The notes below the pieces were generated by a model. That model made no database searches, was not told the DNA's origin, and saw nothing but the letters and a program-made list of their open reading frames with translations. The translations under genes and the position numbers were made by a program. From Myxococcales bacterium (GTDB taxonomy: Bacteria > Myxococcota > Polyangia > HGW-17 > SLPX01): a DNA stretch of 14,436 nt. Location: contig SLPX01000142.1 in the NCBI GenBank assembly GCA_007131745.1, positions 1 to 14,436 of the forward strand. Reading direction: 5' to 3'. How positions within the stretch are numbered: the first letter of the stretch is position 1; every line of letters begins with the position of its first letter. Of this stretch, positions 1-7,993 are shown in pieces.

Positions 1-245
1 ACCGCTTTTCTGCATCCGTCGGACCACTCCGGCGGGGAGCCCACACCGCCGTGAGCGATCGCCGCTGCTTCGAATGGACCGGATGGCGGGGGCTGGACCG
101 CGCCGAACGGCCGGGCTTCTTTTGCATGGGGTGTTTTTTCATTCTTTTCCTTGCCTTCCTGTTTCGGACAGCATCCGGCACAGATGAACAAGGTTGAGAC
201 AAGCCATAAGGTCAAAGATTTTTTAGGTTCGGATGCATATTTCAT
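1..245 (-). CDS. Lipoprotein, asparaginase-2-like N-terminus (partial, runs off left edge)
   Basis: An ATG at 245 opens a frame that stays free of stops to the window edge, giving 81 residues. It begins MKYASEPKKSLTLWLVSTLF and continues ICAGC: a basic start, a hydrophobic core and a lipobox-like ICAGC with Cys25 as the probable lipidation site. A Lys/Glu/Pro-rich linker follows, then AAAIAHGGVGSPPEWSDG. The HGGxGS stretch, a hydrophobic strand before it and the DGC-RKA after it resemble the first strand and turn of plant-type asparaginase / isoaspartyl peptidase (Ntn hydrolase, asparaginase 2 family). The catalytic Thr would lie outside the window, so the family call is tentative. The gene starts 9 bases after the stop of the RNA methyltransferase, with no obvious Shine-Dalgarno, which fits translational coupling. 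A second open frame from 142 (MKKHPMQKK) has a purine-rich leader but no recognisable signal, and I treat it as a shadow. Confidence 0.75.
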   Translation of the reverse strand, partial: MKYASEPKKSLTLWLVSTLFICAGCCPKQEGKEKNEKTPHAKEARPFGAVQPPPSGPFEAAAIAHGGVGSPPEWSDGCRKA

Positions 246-254
246 TTGTTGAGC

Positions 255-1748
255 CTATGTTGTCTTTTTCGCTGTTTCGGCTGTTTTTGCGTTCTGTTTT
301 TGAAGCAAGGCGACAACTTCCATGTGCGGGGTATGGGGAAGCATGTCAAAACCTTTCAATGATGTTAGCACATAACCACGGCCGGCAAGATAAACGATAT
401 CGCGGGCCAAGCTTTCGGGATTGCAGCTCACGTACAATATAAAGGGCGAGGATTGCAAGGCTGCCAGGTCATCCAGAAGTTCGGGCCGGCAACCGGCTCT
501 GGGAGGGTTTACCACGACCGCGTCGGGATCCGGCATGGCAGCCAGAGCCTCGGATACACATGTGTTTGCGTCGGCTTGCAGGAACAAGGGAGGAAGAACA
601 TTTTTCCCGCAGAAAACCGCGGATTCACGTGCAGATTCAACCGAAGATGGATCCAGCTCCACGCCGAGCACTTGAAATCCCTGCTGAGCCATTTGAATTG
701 AGAACGCTCCCGGACCGGAGAAGAGGTCCCATAAGACGGGGCCGCTTTTATCATTTGAAATGTCTTTCCGTTCAGCCGATTCGGATTTCCGCGTCCGGGT
801 TCTGAGTTGGATCTCCCGCACTGCGAATTCGTACATGGCTTCGGCCGTGTGCCTGTTGACCTGGGCGAAGTTTTCGCCTTTCAGGTTCACCCGGGCCGAA
901 CCGAAGCGCTCACCAATACTGTCTTCTCCGGCAAGCGTCAACGTGCGGCCGGAAAAAATCACGTTTCCCGGGGTGTCGTTGATGTCCAGGGTGACACCTA
1001 CCAGGTCAGGGCATCGCTTGATAAGAGCCTCAGCGAGGGGGTTGAGCATGGCGTCGTTACCCGCGGATGCCACAAGGGTCAGGAGAACCCGGCCTTTGTA
1101 ATTCGCCCTTACCCCGATGTAGCGAAGCAGCCCCTTCCTTGTTTTCTCATCATATATGGCGGATTTGTCGAGCGTTGAGATATGGCGCGCTGCTATTCGT
1201 GCAGTCGAATCCACCGGGGTTTCAACCACGGGGCAACCAAGAGTGCTGATGACCCTGTGGCTCCTGGGTATGTAGCCACCGACGATAAGCTGGTTTCTCT
1301 TGTGAGCCAGCACGTACTTTCCCCTGTTGCGGTAATGCCGGGTTGATTTTGAATGGGCCGTTTCAATGTGGATCCCGGGCTGAACTGAAGAGGTATCCAT
1401 CGCGGAGAAGATGGATTGCAGCCGGCCGGTTTTCTCTCTTATTTGCGATTCGTACTTCAAGTGCATCCATGGACAGCCGCCGCAACGGCTTGAACGACGG
1501 CACAGGGGTTTCACCCTGTCCGGCGAAGATATCAGCATTTCCTGGATTCTTCCCCATGCAACGGGACCATGACGGCTCACGTGGTCAAGCTTGACAATTG
1601 CCTGTTCGTTTACGCACGCTCCCCTGACCCTGATTTCGTAACCGCACGGACCTTTGCCCCTTGCAAGACCTTCGTCGTCATATGCAAAAAAACTCACCCT
1701 GTAGGTTTTTCCTGCTTTCAATCGAAGTTTTCGGTTCGTGGTCGTCAT
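255..1748 (-). CDS. rlmD: 23S rRNA (uracil-5-)-methyltransferase, RlmD/TrmA family
   Basis: This 497-residue protein is a SAM-dependent enzyme that makes 5-methyluridine in RNA. Residues about 8-70 form a TRAM-like RNA-binding domain. Cys83, Cys89 and Cys92 (C-x5-C-GG-C-PW), with Cys172 in LGCPVV, match the [4Fe-4S] ligands of RlmD. FAQVN (294-298) is the conserved motif before the Rossmann core. DLFSGPGAFS (341-350) is the SAM loop, VVNPPRAG (412-419) is motif IV, and YVSCNP (439-444) carries the catalytic nucleophile Cys442. HMEVVALL near the end supplies the likely general base Glu477. A charged insert at about 314-336 precedes the SAM loop. The ATG at 1748 is chosen because the TRAM domain starts directly behind it; the leader has only a weak AGAG. 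It lies 64 bases after the hydrolase stop. Fe-S and TRAM features favour RlmD over RlmC or TrmA, but the target uridine cannot be read from sequence. Confidence 0.93.
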   Translation of the reverse strand: MTTTNRKLRLKAGKTYRVSFFAYDDEGLARGKGPCGYEIRVRGACVNEQAIVKLDHVSRHGPVAWGRIQEMLISSPDRVKPLCRRSSRCGGCPWMHLKYESQIREKTGRLQSIFSAMDTSSVQPGIHIETAHSKSTRHYRNRGKYVLAHKRNQLIVGGYIPRSHRVISTLGCPVVETPVDSTARIAARHISTLDKSAIYDEKTRKGLLRYIGVRANYKGRVLLTLVASAGNDAMLNPLAEALIKRCPDLVGVTLDINDTPGNVIFSGRTLTLAGEDSIGERFGSARVNLKGENFAQVNRHTAEAMYEFAVREIQLRTRTRKSESAERKDISNDKSGPVLWDLFSGPGAFSIQMAQQGFQVLGVELDPSSVESARESAVFCGKNVLPPLFLQADANTCVSEALAAMPDPDAVVVNPPRAGCRPELLDDLAALQSSPFILYVSCNPESLARDIVYLAGRGYVLTSLKGFDMLPHTPHMEVVALLQKQNAKTAETAKKTT

Positions 1749-1812
1749 ATTCTCTGCATTCAGCCGACTTCAAAGTCTGTATTTCGGACAAGGCGAGGAC
1801 AAGCACATGATT

Positions 1813-4800
1813 TTACTTTTTCAGGATCCACTCGTCCAGCCAATCATGCAATTTCTTTCTCAGATCTCCATCCGCTGCACCCCCGTCAACTCGATGGGCC
1901 GCCCGGTCGCCGGTTATCCATTTCACCGGTTTTGATCCGTTTAGCAAGATCAGGTCGGGTATATCCATCAAGACCAGTGCATCGGCCGCCACGAGTCCTG
2001 AAGGAGGAAAACCGCGGGCAGCCATTATTCGATCCAAGCTCAGGGGACCGTTTATTCCCATGACCGCTCCCACCCTTTTGTCAAGAGCGCCGGCGGCAAG
2101 AGCGTAAACCGAGCTTTCCGGACCTTGCCCCACAACTCCCACCGAGTTGAATCCGCCGAATTCAGCAAGAGCTGAAACCACGGTTCTAAGTTCCCGCTGC
2201 CTCATCCCCCAAAGGCTGTCGCCCTGCGCCAGGGTGTAGGCCGCGGCGAAAAACTCTTCAATGTAGAGGGCCTTGTCAATGTTGCGGAAGTTGCGCCGCA
2301 ACCCGTAACGGCCGCGGCGGTTCGGGGTCAGTATGCCCCGTCCTGAAAGGTCGACGCTCAGGACCACTATACCCCGTCCGAGCATTTCCGCGGTAAAAGC
2401 CGACGCTGCATCCCCCGAGTCGGTGATGTAAACAACTCCACCCCGCAAAACGCCGTCGGGCACATGAAGTCGTCCCGGGATTTCCACGTCACCATCGATG
2501 GTGATTCCAACTCGGCCTCCGAATTCGCCGATTTCGCCTCGTTGTTGAAAGCCGCTGAAGGGAATCTCAAGCCCTTTACTCCAATTCAAACGGTCTTTAA
2601 TAAGCTTTCTGTGAACAACCGGATCGTTTTTTTGCACCCGGTTCCTTTCTTTGTTCACGGATTCCCGGGCGTGATCCAGGAGGGTACGGTTGTCGGGAGT
2701 TCGCCCGGTGCGAAGCGATTCCGCGGGCAGAGCCTTTTGGGGTGAATCCACGATCGGCCGAGCCCGGTCCCCCAGTTTCTTGTGCAGAAAACCATACACG
2801 GCTTTTCTCCGGGGCGCGGGATACCCGTGCGGCTTGCCATCCCCGGCAAACACTATGTTGTCACCCCCTCCCAGGAGCTTGTAGATATGCGATGCGCGCT
2901 CCACGCTTTTTTTCCCTTCCGAAGCGGGAAACAAATCGTCTTTTGCTCCACCGGCAACCAGCAGAGGCCTGGGAGCCACCGCGGCAAGGAGAGTCGAAAA
3001 GTCCGCGATGTCGGTCAGGTGTCGGGGGAATTGTTCCGGATCGCCGCCCACGAAGTTTCCGAAGTGTTCCCACGTAGAGACAGCGGCAACGATCGCGGCT
3101 CCCTTGACTCGTTCATCCAGAGCGGCCAGGTAAAGAGCCCCTGTTCCACCACCTGATGACCCGGTGACTGCAACCCGATCTGAATCCACCTGCGGGTGAT
3201 AAAGCAGGTATTCCAGGAATCTCAGGTTCTCGCCGTAAATGATGCGGGCCGGAGATGACCCCGCCATGAAGTTCCAAAACCCCATGTAGTGATGATTTTC
3301 GATCTCCCTTTCAGCCGGTCCTCTTCGTTCTCCGAAGCTCAGGCAATCCACCGCCAACACCATCCATCCGGACCGGGCCATGGATGCTCCGAGCGTTCTC
3401 GCGGCCGGGCGATGTTTTCCCGGTCCGTAGTGACCCAGTATGTGCAGCAGCGCGGGATATCCTCCGGGCGGCGGCGGAGTAGAAGGCTTGTACAAGAGGG
3501 CCGAGGCCCACATGCCTTCTGTGGCCTCCACGAACATCTTTTCCACTTCAAAGCCGTCGCCTTCAACCTTTCCCCTCGTTCGGATATGGGGGGCCGAGTT
3601 TCGCGGCTCGGGGAAATCCAAGGCTTTCTTCAGGTTGGCGCGAATCTCGACGACACGTTGTTCCCATTCTTCACGGGTTTCTATTTCCGCGGTTCGGGCT
3701 TTTGTTCGTGCAGCGCTCTTGATCAGGTTCTTTCGCAAGAGATTCGGAAGCATGCTTCGTTGAGCTTTGCTTCCGAAGATCCCCGGGGGATGAGGAGGCG
3801 CATTAAACTTATCAGCGCCCGAAACCCGTCGTGACCCCGGATCTTTCGTCCGTGGTTCTTTAACCTGATCCGGCTCCGGCACAAATCCGAGAGCATCGAT
3901 GCAACCGATTCCGGGCCCAATGATTTCCACCACCGGACCCTTCCCTTCGGGACAAACTGCGGGTCGATCGTCCGGGTCTTTGTCGAAATTCAGCATTCCG
4001 ACGAAATGCCAACCCGCCCTTGAACCCGCTCTTTCATCGTGGGACAAGGTTCCGCGTGTTACGCGGATGTTTTTCGCCGGAAAAACACGTCTCCGACTCC
4101 AGACAGAGTAACCCCGGATTTTCGAACCGGGAAGGCGCGCAGGCAAAACAGTGCGAAGAGGTTTTTCCGCCTTGTGTCCGCAGACCCTTCCCCACCCGGT
4201 GATTCCATCGGTGTGCTGTTCCCATGACCAGCCTGAATCGCCGGACTCTGAAGGCCGCAGGCCGGCCAGGTTGTCTTCGGGTTGCCAGATCCTCGCCGTC
4301 CGGGCGGATTCGACCTTGATGACTCTGCCACGACCGTAAACCACGGGCCCGGTAGGGCCGCCGGGGAGAACAAAGCTCCACTGCGTTTCTACACCCGGTT
4401 TTACATGTAGAAACCCCCTTTCACGTTGAAAAGTGACCCAGCTTTTTCGAGAGTTTATCTGCGGTTGAAACCTGCGATCTCCTTCTTCGAGAGCGAGAGC
4501 GTCGATGACCGCGAGATACATCCCGCCTCTCCCAGGGGATTTTCGGCCGGCTTTAAGCGAAACCGTGCCTTCCAGCAAACCTTCCGGCCTGAGATATCGG
4601 AAAGAACCGCTTTCAAGAGGAAGATCCTTGGGACAACTTCCTCCGAATTCCAGCCTTGGGGGAGTTCCTGCAATCCGGAAAGAAAAGTGCTTTTCCGACG
4701 TGTTCCAACTGCAATCCGTTGCCTCGGGCTTTTTTCTTTGCCTGCATCCCGCTGAAACACAGAGTATCAAGCACAACAGAACCGATTTTTTTTTCAAGCG

Positions 4801-4815
4801 CGCGAATCGAGACAT
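1813..4815 (-). CDS. Large lipoprotein with tandem alpha/beta hydrolase domains (acetylxylan-esterase-like)
   Basis: From the ATG at 4815 the protein has 1000 residues. A lipoprotein signal (MSRFARLKKKSVLLCLILCV then SAGC) gives lipidated Cys24. Residues about 30-315 are a beta-rich region of unknown family ending in a strand with IDALGFVPEP, as in some carbohydrate-binding-like modules. Residues about 375-685 are an alpha/beta hydrolase of the acetylxylan esterase / dienelactone hydrolase kind: HILGHYGPGKH near the oxyanion region, VDCLSFGERRG, nucleophile elbow GSSGG (Ser554), an acid in GAKDD (Asp626 or Asp627) and His663 in KPHGY. A second, weaker hydrolase fold fills about 756-1000, but its elbow reads GQGPE, with Gly898 in place of Ser. 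The substrate is unknown; an ester on an exported glycan is plausible. The same frame opens at a TTG (4950) overlapping the upstream stop, with further ATGs at 4917, 4905, 4875 and 4842. I chose 4815 because it gives a normal signal length; 4842 has a better AAGG leader. Confidence 0.85.
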   Translation of the reverse strand: MSRFARLKKKSVLLCLILCVSAGCRQRKKPEATDCSWNTSEKHFSFRIAGTPPRLEFGGSCPKDLPLESGSFRYLRPEGLLEGTVSLKAGRKSPGRGGMYLAVIDALALEEGDRRFQPQINSRKSWVTFQRERGFLHVKPGVETQWSFVLPGGPTGPVVYGRGRVIKVESARTARIWQPEDNLAGLRPSESGDSGWSWEQHTDGITGWGRVCGHKAEKPLRTVLPARLPGSKIRGYSVWSRRRVFPAKNIRVTRGTLSHDERAGSRAGWHFVGMLNFDKDPDDRPAVCPEGKGPVVEIIGPGIGCIDALGFVPEPDQVKEPRTKDPGSRRVSGADKFNAPPHPPGIFGSKAQRSMLPNLLRKNLIKSAARTKARTAEIETREEWEQRVVEIRANLKKALDFPEPRNSAPHIRTRGKVEGDGFEVEKMFVEATEGMWASALLYKPSTPPPPGGYPALLHILGHYGPGKHRPAARTLGASMARSGWMVLAVDCLSFGERRGPAEREIENHHYMGFWNFMAGSSPARIIYGENLRFLEYLLYHPQVDSDRVAVTGSSGGGTGALYLAALDERVKGAAIVAAVSTWEHFGNFVGGDPEQFPRHLTDIADFSTLLAAVAPRPLLVAGGAKDDLFPASEGKKSVERASHIYKLLGGGDNIVFAGDGKPHGYPAPRRKAVYGFLHKKLGDRARPIVDSPQKALPAESLRTGRTPDNRTLLDHARESVNKERNRVQKNDPVVHRKLIKDRLNWSKGLEIPFSGFQQRGEIGEFGGRVGITIDGDVEIPGRLHVPDGVLRGGVVYITDSGDAASAFTAEMLGRGIVVLSVDLSGRGILTPNRRGRYGLRRNFRNIDKALYIEEFFAAAYTLAQGDSLWGMRQRELRTVVSALAEFGGFNSVGVVGQGPESSVYALAAGALDKRVGAVMGINGPLSLDRIMAARGFPPSGLVAADALVLMDIPDLILLNGSKPVKWITGDRAAHRVDGGAADGDLRKKLHDWLDEWILKK

Positions 4816-4946
4816 AGTGCACTTCGGGTCGAATCTTGACATGTTGCCTTGGATGTACTTTTGCTCGCCGTCCATAACCGTGGAAAAAACCTTAACAGGT
4901 TTCATTTCAGTTTTCATGGCTCTTTTGCGCGTGGATCCCGCGTTTT

Positions 4947-7214
4947 TCAATCAGGTTGGTTTTCAACCTCGTCCAATGCCTTGTGTTCTTCCTCCGGAGA
5001 CTCTTCGATGGGGCGGGGTTCTTTTCGGGCCGCTTTGTCAAGCCTTCCTTTCCAGTATTTTTCAAGGTCCGGGTTCCTCACCGTTACCAGTTTTACATCC
5101 CGCCAGTTGAAGTAACGATCCAAACGTTTCCTTTTGACGGCTTCGAAACGGTAGACCTTTAAATCCGGGCCTTTTCCGTCGTAAAGCACGCACGCCATGG
5201 GGTGAAATATCCGCACCGTGTTGTTCTTCGCCAATCTTAAGAGGCTTTTTACAGATCTGTCGTTCCGCAGATCCAAAAGAACAGCGACCGGCCGATTGAA
5301 AGGAGGCAGCGGTTTTCGCAGATGCTTTCGTTCTTCGGGGGTCAGATCGGGCCAGAGCCGGGTCAGGACGGTGTATTGCCGACGTGGCATTCTACGCGCC
5401 CAGAAAAGCCGCTGAGCGTTGTTTCGAGCGGATTTTGCATTCCCCGGTGCGGAGCCCACCCGGCCGTAATCCCGATCCAAATACCACAATGCTTCGAATC
5501 GCGGGTGCAACGCCCCTTCGTAGAGCACGAATGTATCGGGCGTGGTCAAGCGGTTTACTTCACGATAAAAACGAATCCTGTGCCTTTGCGAGCGATAAGG
5601 TTCGACTGAAAGGGTTCCACCCCGTTCCCGGCTCAATATGTATGACGGCCAAGCATCCCTGATTTGGCGGTTGAAAAGCAGCAAGACAACGATGATAGGC
5701 ACCGCGGTCAAAGCGGTTGTGATAGAAACAGCGTGAAAACGCTTCCATTGAAGCGTCTTTTCCCGGACGCGCGCAATTCCCGCCGCGCACATGTCGGCCA
5801 GGTCCGCCAGTGCCAGTGGAAAGAAGACGGCGTAGTAGTACGCGCGGTAATTGTGCATGTTGATCTCGTTTGGGAACTTCAGGTTGTGAAACAATTGGCC
5901 GCACAGAAAAGCCAGCGGCAAAACCGCGGCGGAAGGGAGTTTTCCAGCGATAGCCCTGATCGGCAGAATCAAAGTCCACACAACGCCTACAAGAAGCATT
6001 GGTTTCGTAAACATGAGTTCCAGGATGTACTTGCGATAGTTGCTGAAAAAAGTTTCGCACAATCCTCCGCCGGTTCGCACGTTGAACGCGTTCTTGAGGT
6101 CGGGCCAAGCGCCCACCCTGTATGTGTAGTAGAAATGAAAAGCGAACACAGCGATCGCCGCCGAACTCCAAGCCAGTAGTTTCATAGTTTCCGGATTGAA
6201 AACGAGCCGGAAGATCCTTTTTCTGTCGGCGGGTTTTGGTGAGGCGGACAAAGCGGATGAACCGGATGTAGACGCGCTCATGGCGAGAGCCGCCCCCATT
6301 GTCAAAAACAATTTATAAAACATGGGGAATTCGGTCCAGCGGTGCAACGCGTAAAACACAGCCGCTGTCATGAAAAAAACCGCGGCTGTTCCGACCGCTC
6401 CCCTCGGGAGAAACTCATCGAGTTTCGGTGCAATCCTTATGGACGCGGTCGCTCGGCTCCATCCATAGAGCCCGAAGAAAAAAGCTATTATATAGGGCGG
6501 CCAATCGGTTAATCCCGCAAGGATCAGGAAAGTGATTGCCATCGCTCCGTAAAACCGCTTCGACCCCCACAGACGCGGACGAACGGATGGTGTTCCGTCC
6601 CGTTTTTCAATGGGAAAACCCTTTTTAGCGCGCGCTGCAGGATCCATCCACAGGATGAAAGCTGTGCACGCAAGCAGGGAATAGAGAAGGCCGGGGGTTT
6701 CATGATCGATCAGGTGTGAAAAAATCAGGTTCTGGGGCAAAAAGACAAACGCGCTACACGCCAAGAGAGCCGCCCATGGATTAAAGAGCTTTCCGGCCGC
6801 CCAAAAGAGCGCAAGAAGGGCCAGGAAGGTAAACATCGCCGGAACCATGCGAACAACCCAATCCTTTTCGCCGAAAAGCGCGAATCCGGGAACCAGGTAC
6901 TGGTGCATAAGAATGGGGTGATGCAGGTAGTAAGTGGAACGCGGAGGCGGTGATTGTCCCGAGTAGTGGGCCGGAGTCCACACATTGTGGCGCATTAGAT
7001 TCCTGGCGTTGGAACCGTGAAACCCCGCATGAAAACCGTGGTGGCCCCACTGGAAAGGAGAAGCGATTCCCCAGAGGGTAAGGCCCCAATAGGTGATAAC
7101 CAGGATGCCGAATAAAAACCACAGAAGGGGTGAACGGAACCCGCGGCCAAAAAGCCGCGCATGCAGCTTTGTCTCTTTTGTTTTTGATGGAAGGGCTGTA
7201 CCATCATTCGTCAT
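4947..7214 (-). CDS. GT-C membrane glycosyltransferase (GT39/ArnT-like)
   Basis: This 755-residue polytopic protein resembles bacterial members of the PMT_2/ArnT group, which move a sugar from a polyprenyl phosphate to an acceptor on the outer face of the inner membrane. TM1 is about 29-48. It is followed by a long outer loop with HHGFHAGFHGSNARNLMRHN, whose ARN motif and following LHHPILMHQYLVPGFALFGEKDWVVRM are typical of the family (in parts). Further hydrophobic segments lie near 124-141, 147-166, 174-190, 222-252, 274-290, 300-312, 346-364, 405-442, 456-475 and 497-514. Residues 520-755 are a soluble domain ending in a Glu/Pro-rich tail. The first outer loop has no Asp or Glu where GT-C enzymes usually carry the catalytic acid. 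The frame can be extended to 7511, but that part is antisense to the GT2 gene. The ATG at 7214 just precedes TM1. The stop overlaps a TTG of the next gene. Confidence 0.85.
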   Translation of the reverse strand: MTNDGTALPSKTKETKLHARLFGRGFRSPLLWFLFGILVITYWGLTLWGIASPFQWGHHGFHAGFHGSNARNLMRHNVWTPAHYSGQSPPPRSTYYLHHPILMHQYLVPGFALFGEKDWVVRMVPAMFTFLALLALFWAAGKLFNPWAALLACSAFVFLPQNLIFSHLIDHETPGLLYSLLACTAFILWMDPAARAKKGFPIEKRDGTPSVRPRLWGSKRFYGAMAITFLILAGLTDWPPYIIAFFFGLYGWSRATASIRIAPKLDEFLPRGAVGTAAVFFMTAAVFYALHRWTEFPMFYKLFLTMGAALAMSASTSGSSALSASPKPADRKRIFRLVFNPETMKLLAWSSAAIAVFAFHFYYTYRVGAWPDLKNAFNVRTGGGLCETFFSNYRKYILELMFTKPMLLVGVVWTLILPIRAIAGKLPSAAVLPLAFLCGQLFHNLKFPNEINMHNYRAYYYAVFFPLALADLADMCAAGIARVREKTLQWKRFHAVSITTALTAVPIIVVLLLFNRQIRDAWPSYILSRERGGTLSVEPYRSQRHRIRFYREVNRLTTPDTFVLYEGALHPRFEALWYLDRDYGRVGSAPGNAKSARNNAQRLFWARRMPRRQYTVLTRLWPDLTPEERKHLRKPLPPFNRPVAVLLDLRNDRSVKSLLRLAKNNTVRIFHPMACVLYDGKGPDLKVYRFEAVKRKRLDRYFNWRDVKLVTVRNPDLEKYWKGRLDKAARKEPRPIEESPEEEHKALDEVENQPD

Positions 7215-7248
7215 GTTGAAACCCGAAAACCGGAGGTTGCTCACAAAT

Positions 7249-7977
7249 ATGAAACTTTCAATACTAGTCCCTGCATACATGGAGGAGGACAGTATCGGCA
7301 AGATTCTTGAGAGAATTGATAGGCTGGATTTGTCCGAGTTGCAACTGGATAAAGAAGTGATTGTATGCGACGACGGATCCACGGACAAAACAGCGGAAGC
7401 GGTCCGCTCGTTCACGCCCAGGGATTGCACCCTTGAACTTGTGCGCCATCCAAGAAACAGGGGCAAGGGAGCCGCCATCAGGACTGCTCTCAAAAAGGCG
7501 ACGGGAGACATTTGCCTCGTCCAAGATGCGGACCTCGAATACGACGTGGAAGACTATCCTCAGCTTCTGAGACCGATCCTGGAGGGTGAAGCGGACGTGG
7601 TTTTCGGTTCGCGTTTCATGCGGAGGTTTTTTCCCACCGGAATGCATCCCGCCAATTTCCTGGCCAACAAGCTTCTCACGATGACGGCCAACATCTTGTT
7701 TGGAATGAAGATCACCGACGAGGCGACCTGTTTCAAGGTTTTCAGGACCGATCTTCTTCGGCGTTTGGATCTGAAATGCAAGGGTTTTGAATTCTGCCCA
7801 GAGGTGGTTTCAAAGCTGGGCGTGCAAAAGATTCCGATTCACGAGGTGCCGATAGAATACAGGGCCAGGGATGTAGAATCGGGAAAAAAGGTTCGGTGGA
7901 CCGATGGAGTGGAGGCGGTGTGGGTGATGATGGGAACCAAGGCCCGGCACCAATTGTCGAAACTCCTCGGCTGGTAA
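7249..7977 (+). CDS. GT2 glycosyltransferase, polyprenyl/dolichyl-phosphate sugar synthase type
   Basis: This 242-residue GT-A fold enzyme probably transfers a hexose from a nucleotide sugar to a polyprenyl phosphate. Its N-terminal strand MKLSILVPAYMEE is the classic GT2 start. VCDDGSTDKT (39-48) binds the nucleotide, QDADLEYD (92-99) holds the metal-binding DxD (Asp93, Asp95), and DVVFGSRF (116-123) and the later EVPIEYRAR (199-207) match Dpm1-like proteins. The length equals soluble Dpm1-type enzymes; there is no C-terminal membrane segment or GtrA domain. The ATG at 7249 is preferred because GGAGG at 7232-7236 lies 12 bases ahead and the family start fits exactly. An earlier ATG at 7213 would add 12 unrelated residues. 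The divergent partner is a GT-C transferase, which suggests a donor-maker plus user pair. The 3' end is 16 bases from the convergent permease stop, with no terminator visible between them. Confidence 0.92.
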   Translation: MKLSILVPAYMEEDSIGKILERIDRLDLSELQLDKEVIVCDDGSTDKTAEAVRSFTPRDCTLELVRHPRNRGKGAAIRTALKKATGDICLVQDADLEYDVEDYPQLLRPILEGEADVVFGSRFMRRFFPTGMHPANFLANKLLTMTANILFGMKITDEATCFKVFRTDLLRRLDLKCKGFEFCPEVVSKLGVQKIPIHEVPIEYRARDVESGKKVRWTDGVEAVWVMMGTKARHQLSKLLGW

Positions 7978-7993
7978 TTCACGGGGATCCGTT

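Noticed and set aside
1..142. Open minus-strand frame from an ATG at 142 (MKKHPMQKK) with a purine-rich leader
   Set aside because: The overlapping frame from 245 encodes a full lipoprotein signal and an HGGxGS motif; the frame from 142 is only Arg/Ser/Pro-rich and looks like a shadow.
1569..2063. Plus-strand open frame of 164 codons across the start of the methyltransferase and the end of the hydrolase
   Set aside because: It is antisense to two well-supported genes, has no Shine-Dalgarno and no recognisable motif.
3289..3834. Plus-strand open frame of 181 codons inside the hydrolase gene
   Set aside because: It mirrors the coding strand that carries the catalytic Ser-domain motifs; low-complexity Arg/Ser content is typical of an antisense shadow.
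7093..7248. N-terminal extension of the GT2 gene from 7093
   Set aside because: The first 52 residues are antisense to the start of the GT-C gene, and the GT2 fold begins exactly at the ATG at 7249.
7215..7511. N-terminal extension of the GT-C gene up to 7511
   Set aside because: The extra 99 residues are antisense to the conserved GT2 core and show no family similarity; the membrane protein begins naturally at 7214.
7978..7993. Possible terminator between the convergent GT2 and permease genes
   Set aside because: The gap is only 16 bases and contains no stem or T-run.
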